From: Coccinella septempunctata | Taxonomy: Eukaryota > Arthropoda > Insecta > Coleoptera > Coccinellidae | Direction: 5' to 3' | Assembly (NCBI RefSeq): GCF_907165205.1 | Contig: NC_058195.1 | Location: forward strand, 7,750,001-7,814,000 | Length of the DNA stretch: 64,000 nucleotides | Shown here: positions 1 through 11,800 of the stretch, piece by piece | Layout: every line of letters begins with the position of its first letter | Numbering within the stretch: the stretch's first letter is position 1 | Translations under genes and position numbers: made by a program | Notes under the pieces: generated by a model | Told to the model about the DNA's origin: nothing | The model's database searches: none | What the model saw: only the letters and a program-made list of their open reading frames with translations

Positions 1-104
1 TGAATTTCTTTAGTGGATGTAAACATGGAACGTAATGACTCAAACGTCTTTGCTGAAAAAGGTTTAACAATCAATTAGAGTTTAAACCTTGAAACTCAAC
101 TTAC

Positions 105-3100
105 TTGTTAGGTAATTCGAGGCGGTGTAAACTTGATCTTTCGGGAAATCGTCAATGTCTTTCAACTGTTTGGCTATTTGAAGCCTAGCACCAAACCATG
201 TGACCCCATACACAGAAGTCATGATTGTTTGTTTGATTACCTTGCGTTTTACGTGTCCTTCCAGTATTTTAGCGATCTAAAATATTAGCGGTAATAATGA
301 TGACATAAAAAGTTTGATCTACTCACATGGACACCTCTTTCAGCATCAAGTTTTCTCCTTTCTTCGACAAGGGTCACAACCGCGCTATATACATCTTGCG
401 GAACGTCAGCAGGGCATAAGTTCACACTGTAGCCACCAGCCTTGTCCCTACCCAGCGCCGCGTAATGTTGCAATCCATTACAGCTGCCATCCTGATGGAC
501 CGGAAAATGAGATCTGTAGTTTTCCGGATCCCCTGATCGGATAACGTCCACTATTTCCATACAACAAGCGAGCGTTTGCCATGGCTCGTCGCTCTCAGTC
601 CACCATCTTTTACCGTCCAACGGGTTGTCGGCAGAGTCAAAGATCAGATCCAAGCACTCGTTGGCGTACTGAAGCCTATATCGGAAACAAACTGGTGTTT
701 GTTTCAAAAATTCAAAAAAATCGCATTTCGTATACGTCGTTTCAACTTATTCCTATTTCACCATCTGGCAACATCGACCAAAGATAAAAAAGGACAACAG
801 ATTGGTTAGGTTGATAATATAAACGAAGATGGCTTATCGAAAATCCCCAGCTGTCATTTATTAAAGACTACATAACCTCTAACCTATTCTATGACAGTTT
901 TAGGTGCCAAAGTCATTCCACCTCATTCAGGAGTCCATCCTCTGGGTTAGGGTTAGTGGTTTAGGGTTCATATGTCCTCTAACTCAAACTAAGAGGCGCT
1001 GTTACCAATTTGTGCACCACAAACGAAATATTTCAACAAATTTTGGACAGTTTCCAAAGAATCATTCACCTTTTAACTAGACAGAACAACTCACCTATCT
1101 TTCACGCTATCCCTTTTCTTCTGCCCCGTCAAGTTGATGAGGTGAATTTTCAACCAGTTCAAACCGTTCGGTCCCAGAGGTCTCGGTTCTGCAAAGACCA
1201 ACATGGACCTAGCCAAATCGGAGCCCAAGTGATTCAGATGGGGAGGTAACGGATACACCCTCCCCCTAAAATCCATGTTATGAGGCAGCCAGAATACTTT
1301 ATCCTGAAACTGCAGGAGGAAGAACTGAGTGACGGTTCCCAATACAAATGGATGTGACTTACATGATGTGCTAGACACAATCGATACAAACAGTCGCACC
1401 TCAGTGAATACATTTCGGCTTTCCTTCTTTGATACTGCATCTTCAGCTTCAGGAAAGCTTGACGCTCTGTCTTATCCAAGTCTTGAAGGTTAGGCGGTGG
1501 TACTGGGGGTGCTAGGGAAGAAGTGGGTTCAGGCACGTCGAGTTTGGCCGATCCACCATTGTTGAATACCTGGAAAATTTAATTCCAACCATTCATCAAA
1601 CAGATAACCGTAATTATTTATCTATGATCCAAACATAAAGTGATAATAACGTACATGTTCCCTTGTTATGACATTTGTGAATCAACCACAGACAGAGGCT
1701 CTGAACATAAACGTCATCTGCGTGAATAATAGCCATCTACTTGTTGAATAATACACCATTACTCACCTCCGTAATCACATCCAAGATTTTTTTATTAACT
1801 TTCCAAGGAACAGATCCTAATTGATTCAACGAATCGAACACTGGGTATAGATTCTGAACTGGCGTAGCTTTCAAGATTTTTTTTTGCGCCTGGGCATATA
1901 GGGGCAATCTGACCATTTCACTGGGAGTTATGAGGTAACCGCCGTTTCCTGTCGAGGTCCACGGTACTGGTGGACACACCATAGGCACTTCATCCACCGG
2001 AAACGACAGAGTTTCGGGAACGGATGCTTTCATTAATTTAACAAGAACCGGGTGAGGTTTCACTTCTTCCCTCAGTTTGCGATTTTCATATCTGAATATG
2101 TTATAGAAAGCCGGAAAATTTTTCCTGGAAAAAATCATACATGACCTCAACTAGCACATTTTTAGATCATTGCACTTACTCTTGCTTCGAATTTGGCTTC
2201 ATACAATTCACGTCTACCTTGAGATCGTGCATTATAATTTGATAAAGGAATTTTCCGATATGTGTGAGAACTGGGTTAACCCACTCTCTATGATCCATAT
2301 CTAACGTGGAACCGACAGGTTTGAGGTTATGTTCCAACCACTGCCATTTCTGCCTGGGATTTAGGTTATCTACATTAGTTGGCAGGACAGCTAGGTTTTT
2401 GTGTGAACTTGCATAATGGTCGCAGTATTCTTTGTGTATTGATAAAATCTAGAATTCATTTCAATTCAAAATAGTTAAATCCATGAAAAACAAAATAAAC
2501 TCACTTTGTCAAGCACCCCAGTATTTTTTCGCCTCAATACTAAATACCTCCTATAAACTTGATTTCCTAAATCCCTGTATAACATATTTACAGTGGGACT
2601 ATATGTCTCCGAGCCTTGCGACAATTTCTTAGCCTCTTCAACTATTATTGTGATAAAATCTTCCATGGGAATGCACTTCAAATAAATATCATAGTTAAGG
2701 TTTCCCCTTTGATTCATTAGACACCATAGATTTTTTTTAAACGATTCAGTTGCAGCTACTGTCCAACTTTTATGCAATTCTTCTAAATATTTTCTACATC
2801 TCAGAGTTTCCTCTGTCGGTGCTTCAACTGCTTCGATATTTCTGACCTGAAATTGAAAAATATGATTAATGAAGCAATTCTGAAATTATACTATATAATC
2901 AAGAATAAATATTTATTTTTAAATGTACATACAGTTATAGAAATTTGCTGTTCCTGATCAAGTTGCTCAAGAACTCTCTTTCTCAAGTCATTTGAACTAA
3001 ATAATCCATCACATTCTGGTCCCTTTTTGGGAGGCAATAACTGATCTTGATGGTTCAAGTTATTGACTAATTCATTGTTATATTGCACTAGTGGAGCGTT

Positions 3101-4811
3101 ATAGGTAGGCTCAAATTTTGGATCAAATATCCTCATAGTCTTCAGAACAATGGTTCTTTCATCATTTAGAAATACACCTTCATTCATTAATTTATTGAAA
3201 TTATAACCCCCCTTTTCAGCTTCTTTGATATACATTTCTACCTTATTCTTGTATTTTAATCCTTTTATAGAAGATTTTCCATAACCATACAGTAATATGA
3301 TGTAGGTCTGAAGATTTGGAATGATTTTTTCTTTTTCCATTTTTTGTAGTGTATCAAAAATTTCTTTCATGTGCCCTCTAGTAGCATGGGTTTTCAAAAA
3401 TGCATTATAAATATTTACATCATCAATAACAGTTTTGAACATAACACTCCTATGTTTATAAAAGGATATTGCATATTCAGCCCTTTTAGTCATTTTTTGA
3501 ATAACACAGGTTTCAACATAAGCAGCTAGAGTTTTCAACATCATTTCTTTCCTTTTTTTAGTTAAATGAAATTTAACTTCTTCCGGCATTTCTTTGACTT
3601 TTTTAGTTTCTTTCTTTCGCTTTTTATTTTTTTCATCAACCTGGACATCCTCTTTTATACAATCTTCTTCTAAAATAGGGTCGATGGTTGAAATGCTAAA
3701 AAAATGTTTGTGGAATGCATTCTGAAAATTCATCTTGAACAAAGGAATTTTGAAGGATGATTTTATGTACATATTAGAGAGTAATGCTCAGTTATGTAAT
3801 ATTTTACATTTATCTTTTGAATTTGATTGAATTATCAAGATAGCCTCTCACAAATACACACAGGGGACACAATATAAATACTATTTCAATTGTGGCTAAA
3901 GGTTATTGTCATTCATTTATCATGTCAATGATATGGTAGTACAAGCTAAGCGCCACATTTAGACGAATTTGCAAGCATGTGATAAAGAGGTTGGCAATAT
4001 GTTTCTATATATTTCACAGCCAAGTAAAGTTTAGACAACAGCAAGGAAATTAGCTAACCTGTCTAAGACGTCTAGTGACTCATCTAGTGGATAATCTTCA
4101 TTAATAGAAATTTCTTCAAAACTATCCTCATCAACTACTGAAATTTCTGGAACATCCTCATTAGAAAATAACTCTCCACTGGGAATTTTGGAGGGATCAT
4201 TGAACCCAAGCATTGTCAAGATTCTCCAATCTTTTTCAGTTAAAGTTACTAAACCGATATTCTCTCTACTAGATGGATTCAATACGCTCAAATTGTCATA
4301 TGTGTGTACTGCTGATGAGAAGGCACCCGATTTAGGACTATCTAAATTATTAATTTGTGGACTCATTAGTAGAAGCTTTTGCAGATCGTTCACATTTGCC
4401 TTTTGTACTTTGGTCATGAGCTGGAGTGTTGATTTATCGGAAACTGAAATTGGATTATACTCAAATTGTCGTTCAATTTTTTATATGATTTTCGATACCT
4501 TCTACAAGCTCTGTTGTGCTGTTTTTCTTTGATCTCCTTTTCCTAACCTTACCTGTATTTAGTGGATTCGGATTCAAGGATGTTGACTGGTAACGATGAG
4601 GAACTAAAATAAGGCTCTGATGTGAAAATATCTCTCGGAAAGATCCTACAAACATTTTCATACCCTTGCTGTAGCTTTGTAGTATTCTACAAAATTGGCA
4701 TGATTTCCCTGTTAAACCTGTATCGGCATTAAATGGTATTGTGGCTAATGAATTCGATCGTGTCGTTTGATACTTAAATAATCGATACATTTTACATTCA
4801 ATACGTAACAA
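105..4811 (-). CDS. POLRMT: Mitochondrial DNA-directed RNA polymerase (single-subunit, T7-like), 3' end missing
   Basis: Transcribes mitochondrial DNA and makes replication primers in the matrix. Ten exons join in frame: 4499-4811, 4059-4443, 2933-3695, 2505-2846, 2180-2448, 1767-2124, 1363-1569, 1097-1309 (donor read at 1095), 327-675 and 105-276, giving about 1,124 residues. The C-terminus, including palm motif C (HDS), lies beyond the left edge. Visible signatures are a basic N-terminus suited to mitochondrial import, a PPR-like helical repeat in the 2933-3695 exon (around NIYNAFLKTHATRGHMKEIF), the block MDFRGRVYPLPPHLNHLGSD, the motif A aspartate in HQDGSCNGLQHYAALG, and motif B in RKVIKQTIMTSVYGVTWFGA. 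The first Met (4811) was chosen; a second Met seven codons on (4790) is equally plausible. Donor 4058 is GTTAGC, the weakest junction. No break or frameshift is seen, so the gene looks functional. It is head-to-head with the RING gene at 5.3 kb. Confidence 0.95.
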
Positions 4812-5262
4812 TTCGAGTTTTTCATCTGAAATATTTATATCCTATCCTCACATGCTAACAAACATAACCTCTCAACAACGATAAAAATCAAAACAAATAT
4901 TACAAACCATAGATGACTAACAAATATTTCGCTATTTTTGTAAAGGCAACTTATTATATTATATTTTAGATCAGAGTAATTGAATTACGCGTTGTCAAGA
5001 TTTGAATGGAGCAATAAGTGAAAAAACTATGTATCTTTTCATAAATTCATTGAAGAAAGAACCAAAGAGGAATCTCTTTGAAAGAACAACGCAGAAGCAG
5101 AAACGCATACAAATTTCCATCCTTCCTTTGTACACAGGCGCGTGACTCATGCGCAGATGAAATTTTCCATGTATGTTCGCAAAGTGGAGGTTTATCTTTG
5201 TTAAGAGACAACTTGTTGCCTCCGTTTTACCGTGTTGATAAGTTCTATACGTATAATTCTAT
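4812..5262. promoter_or_regulatory. Divergent intergenic region between POLRMT and RING gene 1
   Basis: This 451-bp gap separates the start codons of two divergent genes and must hold both promoters or a shared one. I see no TATA box at a convincing distance from either start. Short reading frames here (for example from 5078) show no domain and are not called. Confidence 0.5.
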
Positions 5263-5683
5263 ATGATGACCGATTCTTTTTGCCAAGGCACGCCCCAGAT
5301 GACTTTTGTTTCGGTGTGTAAACAGAACTGTTCGTTGAAACACCCTAACCATTCATTTCTTTCAGGGTTCAGATAAGATTCTTAACAAAAAGATACTGGA
5401 TATTATTAAATGTCCAAAATGTGCCTATTTTTTGAGACCACCCATGTTCCTATGCACAGAGGGTCACAATTATTGCGAAGAATGTTTTCGGAGAAATTCA
5501 TCCAGATGTCCAGAATGCGGTGCCGTTAAAACGGAAAATCGGAGCGTACAGTTGGAACAAATTCATAATGCTTTATTTTTCCGCTGTTTTTTCTCCAGAT
5601 TTGGATGCAGGATGATATGTAGAGGCATAATCATAAGATTGCACGAAAGTCAGTGTTCCTTTAGGATGTATGGAAATTTGTAG
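5263..5683 (+). CDS. Small SIAH/SINA-like RING protein, copy 1
   Basis: Probable E3 ubiquitin ligase of truncated SINA type. Two exons: 5263-5313 and 5366-5683, with a 52-bp intron (GTGTGT...TTTCAG). The product is 121-122 residues. Starts at 5263 and 5266 are adjacent ATGs; 5266 (M-T-D-S) is preferred because it aligns with M-S-D-P of the paralogue at 16.4 kb. Numbered from 5266, RING ligands are C32, C35, C46, H50, C53, C56, C64 and C67, a complete C3HC4 set. One SIAH-type zinc-finger-like segment follows (FRCFFSRFGC then H-x4-C). Full-length SINA proteins are around 300 residues with a TRAF-like substrate-binding domain; that domain is absent here and the stop follows directly. It is therefore either a specialised short ligase or an adaptor that dimerises. 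It is head-to-head with POLRMT and tail-to-tail with KNL1. Confidence 0.8.
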
Positions 5684-5851
5684 TTGAATTCTGTGCTTGT
5701 AGTGTTTTGGGATACATTAAAAATTTCACTGAAGTTCGTTTTTTTTTTGTTTTTCTTCAACATTAGAGGAAAATAATAAAATTATTAGAGAAATAAATTT
5801 AATAGAGAAAATAAAAATATAACAACACATAACAACGCTCATAACAATACA
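5684..5851. terminator. Overlapping polyadenylation region of RING gene 1 and KNL1
   Basis: Only 168 bp separate two convergent stop codons. Plus-strand AATAAA motifs occur near 5775, 5793 and 5810 (RING gene 1). A minus-strand ATTAAA (TTTAAT at 5798-5803) lies about 50 nt past the KNL1 stop. The two 3' UTRs probably overlap. Confidence 0.55.
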
Positions 5852-8800
5852 TTACTCTTCACACACTCTTTGAATTTTCCTCAATTTCAGCATTCTCTTC
5901 CTTTTTCTCAGCGTTTCTAAATACTCTTCGACCTTCATAATGAAACTTTCCAAAAACCCTAAACCTTTAGGACACTGGCTAACTAAATCCAGAACATGTT
6001 TTGCATTAACTTTACCAATACTAGCACTAACACTAATCGACTCTTTGGTTATTTTGTCCAGATCTGATAAATCTATACAGAAATCCCACTTGATAATCGA
6101 ATACTCGTCCAATAAAAAAAACTTAACTCTGAAAATAAAACATTGAATTTCAATCAATTTGAAAAATGGATTACTCACTTAAAGTCCTTGCTTATCTGCA
6201 TGTCGTGTGTTGCCACCAAGTCCTTGAAAGTCTTGTAACATTTTCTGATTTTGTCCATGGTCATCTGGATGTAATCGAGTAGTGAGAGAATGTTATATTG
6301 GCGACCGATTGAGTTATTTATGAGAGTGGGAGATAATAATCGGAGAAATTCCCTCTGAATAAGAATTCCTGCGGGTTTGGCCTTATCTGAAAAAAGTTTC
6401 ATACATAGAGGTCTTCCTTACCATAATACACCATGTCCTGCATGAATTTTTAACCCACCTGTTAAGAGGGATTTGGTTTCTATCCCACTCACTCTATAGT
6501 CTGATTGACAATATTCTACCGTTATTTTCATCTGATCAAAAAAAGATGTGAAAACGGCAATGCCATCTTCCATTTTGATCATTTTCCAGCTGTTATCGCA
6601 TCTGAAAAGAATAAGTGTATTTCCATAAAGAGGATGATAATTTCAGGCTGAAATTAGGATGAAAAACAAGAATGTCATTTCATCAACATTATTTTTTTTT
6701 TCTATTTTTTTTTCTTTTGTAATATTATTTTTTTTTTAATTATACTAGAGGTGCACTGAATTGCTTGAGCAGGGGTTTGATTCAATTAAAATAATGATTA
6801 TTTAAAGTGAAATATTTCATAACTAACGCAAGCGCAGCCAATTTCAACGAATACTCACATCTTGGATTTCTCTTCGATTTTTTCAACTATCCCCCTCTTA
6901 GCTGGCAAGATATTCTCCAATTCGTCACTTTCGATGACGTCATCATCTTCGGGCAGTTTTTCGGGTACGAATTTATTTTTTTCGCATGTTTCAATTGCGT
7001 CTTTCAGTTGTTTCTTGAATTTATCATACTTTTCCGCTATGATTTTCCTGTTTCTTAGCGACTGTTCCTTCAACTTCTCCAAAGTAGGTATGTGTTTCTT
7101 CCAATCGTCCACTGGCAAACTAGAATCGATTACTATTGATTGGAGCTTTTCTTTCAAAATTAACATATCCCTCTGCCTTACGATCAAGAAATCAGCAGCT
7201 GAAAAATCTCCTCGAAGTATTTCTTCTGTCGTTTTTGGCTCACCTAGGCAAGATTTATTTTATTGAAACAATGTTAAGCAACTACCAAATAAAAATAAAT
7301 TTTTTATGAAAAATCAATTCGTTATACAAATTACCTTTCTTGGAAGTAACGACAGTTAATCGATCTGACTCTGGACTTTGCACCATATACTCACTGCCTG
7401 AAATCGCAGAATGCACTGCATTATTGTCTGAAACGGACTTAGGTGTTGTAACTTCTTTGAAATCATCAATTTTATCTTCTTGTTCTTTCGAATTATCACT
7501 TGCAGACAACAAACTTCCATCAGTAGAGTTTTCTATCAATTCTATAGTATTTCTATCTAAAATCTGAAAAATTACGGATGAAGATATATATTCGACAAAG
7601 AGATAATATTGAAAACACTCAGGAGAGAATCAAAGTTGGCTATAAGAAAATGAACTTGGAAATTTGATTTTATAATTATTTTACACAAAGTGTCCATGAG
7701 ACAGTGGGAGCACACATTGTTCGATTTCTATTTCTGTTCATGTCGAATTCAAGATTAAAAAATTAATACTTCAGGGTTTCGGTATAGGAAAATTCGAACA
7801 AATCTGAGTTGAAATTTTGCACAGAATCAAAAAATGTTAAACATTAGGGTGTCCCACTTGGAATAGCAAAGTTTGACTCGACTTCCGGGATAACTGAAAG
7901 TACCAACGAGACCAAAATAATTCAGCAAAATATATCACAGTCATTCATTACGATCTAGATTTTGTGCAGAAAATCTCATTTGCTACTCTAGTTACGTCCA
8001 CACGGACACTTTGCGTGAAACACCACGTATATTACGATTGTTACGTACGTAATTATTGCCGGAAATTTCAGCACATTTGCTGAACAGATCGATGTGATCC
8101 TCTGGATGCGTTTCGTGCATATCGGAGTTGTTATCTTGGAACGTAGAGTCCTTAGTATCCTCAAGACGTGAATCTTCAACGAGATAAGTTTTATTCAGCT
8201 GAGTTCCCGAAGTGTTATTCAGAGCAGTTTTTGTGCGATTTAGCTGAGAGGCATCCCTCAGTAACTGCAGCGTATCATCTACAGTACTCATAGCGGAAAA
8301 ATCGATGTTGCTTTTACACAGTAAATCCAATGTACTCGATTTTGAGGACTGGGTCTGCAATATGGACTCCAGATCAGAACTTTCCTCTTTGGAAAAATCG
8401 TTCATTTGTGCGATGCTTTTATCTATTTCGGAGTCCGAAGAAGCTAAATCGACTGCTTGGTTCAGTTTAGTAGTTCCATTTTCAATTTGCAAGTTTCCAA
8501 TGGAAACAGGCAAAGTAGGGGCTGGTTGTATAGACGAAAGCGTAATATCTGGTAAACTCATGGATGGCATGTCGACCGTTTGGTCTTTGTCGATTTGCGG
8601 AGAAACGTTAAAAGAAGCCTGGGTAGACGTTTGGGCAACGCTAGCCATCAGCGATATCCCTTTGGAACAATCCAACATGGAAAAATTCGATAAATTCGTT
8701 TTATCCTGATAATTTCTCAACAGGAATTCAGCAGTGTTCGATTTATCTGCCAACGCATATGACTCAAATTTGTTAGGGGACTTTTTCAGAGGAATGTTCG

Positions 8801-11800
8801 CGCCTTTTCCATCGTTGCAATCTGAAATAATTTTTTTTTTCATATAAAACAATCACTTATAAAACCGAACTGATGTGCGTAGAGTGTAAACAGGGGCGGC
8901 GTGAGGCCCTTGTGTACATCATTTGCTGGCATCATTGTAGGCTAATTCATTCATATAAGGCGCCAAGACAAAATACGAAGCTTGTTAGGGCGCCTTGAAC
9001 CGAAAAAGTTTGGGAACCCCTGGATTATATGATTTTCACGAAAATGAGTTGGTTGAACCACGACGCGTGTTTCGATATCACAATAGCATCTACAAGTGGG
9101 TGAAGATAAACTGAAATATTTGGTACCGAAGAGATTTAAGTTTACTCGTAACTTCATCCACCTGAAGATGCTATTGTGATAGCGAAACACGTGTCGTGGT
9201 TCAACCAACACATTTAAGTGAAAATCATATAGTCTGGTTTTAGTTAAATTTCTCTTCTAGAATTGAATTTAAAAGGTTCGGAAATTGTAGATCGATTTAT
9301 TTCGATAGGTCTGTAATTCAATTTATCTACTTACTCGAATGAAGAGTTGGATTCACACAAGTAAACTCCATTGGCACAGAAGTATTTCCTGGATTTTGAA
9401 TTTTAGCTGTGTGAGATGCATTGAAGGACTCAGAGGTGTCTGCTTGTGTTTTTTTGGGATCTGCAAATTGAATTTCTTGAAAATTGATCTTTACCACTTC
9501 AGCAATTTTATAGGAATATCTTCTGAATAACAAATTTTAAAATGGTAGATTGACTTATTTCGCTAGGTCTATAATTCATGTTATCTACTTACTAGAATGA
9601 AGAGTTGGATTCACACAAGTAAATTCCATTGGCACAGTAGTATTTCCTGGATTTGGAATTTTAGCTTTGTGAGATGCATTGAAGGACTCAGAAGTGTCTG
9701 CTTGTGTTTTTTTGGGATCTGCAAATTGAATTTCTTGAAAATTGATCTTTACCACTTCAGCAATTTTATAGGAATATCTTCTGAATAACAAATTTTAAAA
9801 TGGTAGATTGACTTATTTCGCTAGGTCTATAATTCAATTTATCTACTTACTCGAATGAAGAGTTGGATTCACACAAGTAAATTCCATTGGCACAGTAGTA
9901 TTTCCTGGATTTGGAATTTTAGCTGTGTGAGATGCATTGAAGGACTCAGAGGTGTCTGCTTGTGTTTTTTTGGGATCTGCAAATTGAATTTCTTGAAAAT
10001 TGATCTTTACCCCTTCAGCAATTTTATAGAAATATCTTCTGAATAACAAATTTTAAAATAGTAGATTGACTTATTTTGCTAGATCTATAATTCATGTTAT
10101 CTACTTACTAGAATGAAAAAAAAAATTGATCTTTACCCCTTCAGCAATTTTATAGGAATATCTTCTGAATAACAAATTTTAAAATAGTAGATTGACTTAT
10201 TTTGCTAGATCTATAATTCATGTTATCTACTTACTAGAATGAAGAGTTGGATTCACACAAGTAAACTCCATTGACACAGAAGTATTTACTGGATTTTGAA
10301 TTTTAGCTTTGTGAGATGCATTGAAGGACTCAGAAGTGTCTGCTTGTGTTTTTTTGGGATCTGCAAATTGAATTTCTTGAAAATTGATCTTTACCACTTC
10401 AGCAATTTTATAGGAATATCTTCTGAATAACAAATTTTAAAATGGTAGATTGACTTATTTCGCTAGGTCTATAATTCATGTTATCTACTTACTAGAATGA
10501 AGAATTGGATTCACACAAGTAAATTCCATTGGCACAGTAGTATTTCCTGGATTTGGAATTTTAGCTTTGTGAGATGCATTGAAGGACTCAGAAGTGTCTG
10601 CTTGTGTTTTTTTGGGATCTGCAAATTGAATTTCTTGAAAATTGATCTTTACCACTTCAGCAATTTTATAGGAATATCTTCTGAATAACAAATTTTAAAA
10701 TGGTAGATTGACTTATTTCGCTAGGCCTATAATTCAATTTATCTACTTACTCGAATGAAGAGTTGGATTCACACAAGTAAATTCCATTGGCACAGTAGTA
10801 TTTCCTGGATTTGGAATTTTAGCTGTGTGAGATGCATTGAAGGACTCAGAGGTGTCTGCTTGTGTTTTTTTGGGATCTGCAAATTGAATTTCTTGAAAAT
10901 TGATCTTTACCCCTTCAGCAATTTTATAGGAATATCTTCTGAATAACAAATTTTAAAATAGTAGATTGACTTATTTTGCTAGATCTATAATTCATGTTAT
11001 CTACTTACTAGAATGAAAAAAAAAATTGATCTTTACCCCTTCAGCAATTTTATAGGAATATCTTCTGAATAACAAATTTTAAAATAGTAGATTGACTTAT
11101 TTTGCTAGATCTATAATTCATGTTATCTACTTACTAGAATGAAGAGTTGGATTCACACAAGTAAACTCCATTGACACAGAAGTATTTACTGGATTTTGAA
11201 TTTTATCTTTATGAGATGCATTGAAGGACTCAGAAATGTCTGCTTGTGTTTTTTTGGGATCTGCAAATCGAATTTCTTGAAAATTGATCTTTACCACTTC
11301 AGCAATTTTATAGGAATATCTTCTGAATATCAAGTTTTCAAATGGTAGATTGACTTATTTCGCTAGGTCTAATATTCAAGTTATCTACTTACTCAAATGA
11401 AGAGTTGGATTCACACAAGTCAACTCCATTGGCACAGTAGTATTTCCTGGATTTGGAATTTTAGCTGTTTGGGATGCATTGAAGGACTCGGAGGTTTTTT
11501 TGGTATCTGCAAATTAAATTTCTCCAACATTGAACTTTACCACTTCATTTTATAGGAATATCTTCTGAATATCAAATTTTAAAATGGTAACTTATTTCGA
11601 AAGGCCTGTAATTCAATTTATCTACTTACTCGAATGAAGAGTTGGATTCACACAAGTAAACTCCATTGACACAGAAGTATTTCTTGGATTTTGAATTTTA
11701 GCTGTATGAAGTGCATTGAAGGACTCAGAGATGTCTGCTTGTTGTTTTTTGGTACCTGCAAATTAAATTATTCGAATATTTTTCCTTACCAATTCAGTAA

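Noticed and set aside
940..975. TTAGGG-like triplets suggesting an interstitial telomere
   Set aside because: Only three imperfect copies inside a POLRMT intron; insects mostly use TTAGG and no array is present.
10101..10126. Zero-length recursive splice site in the deleted MELT unit
   Set aside because: The acceptor AG and the donor share the same G (CTAGTAAGT), so the AG/GT arrangement required for recursive splicing is not met.
9339..10946. Plus-strand 63-codon frames beginning M-K-S-W-I-H
   Set aside because: They are antisense shadows of the KNL1 repeat exons.
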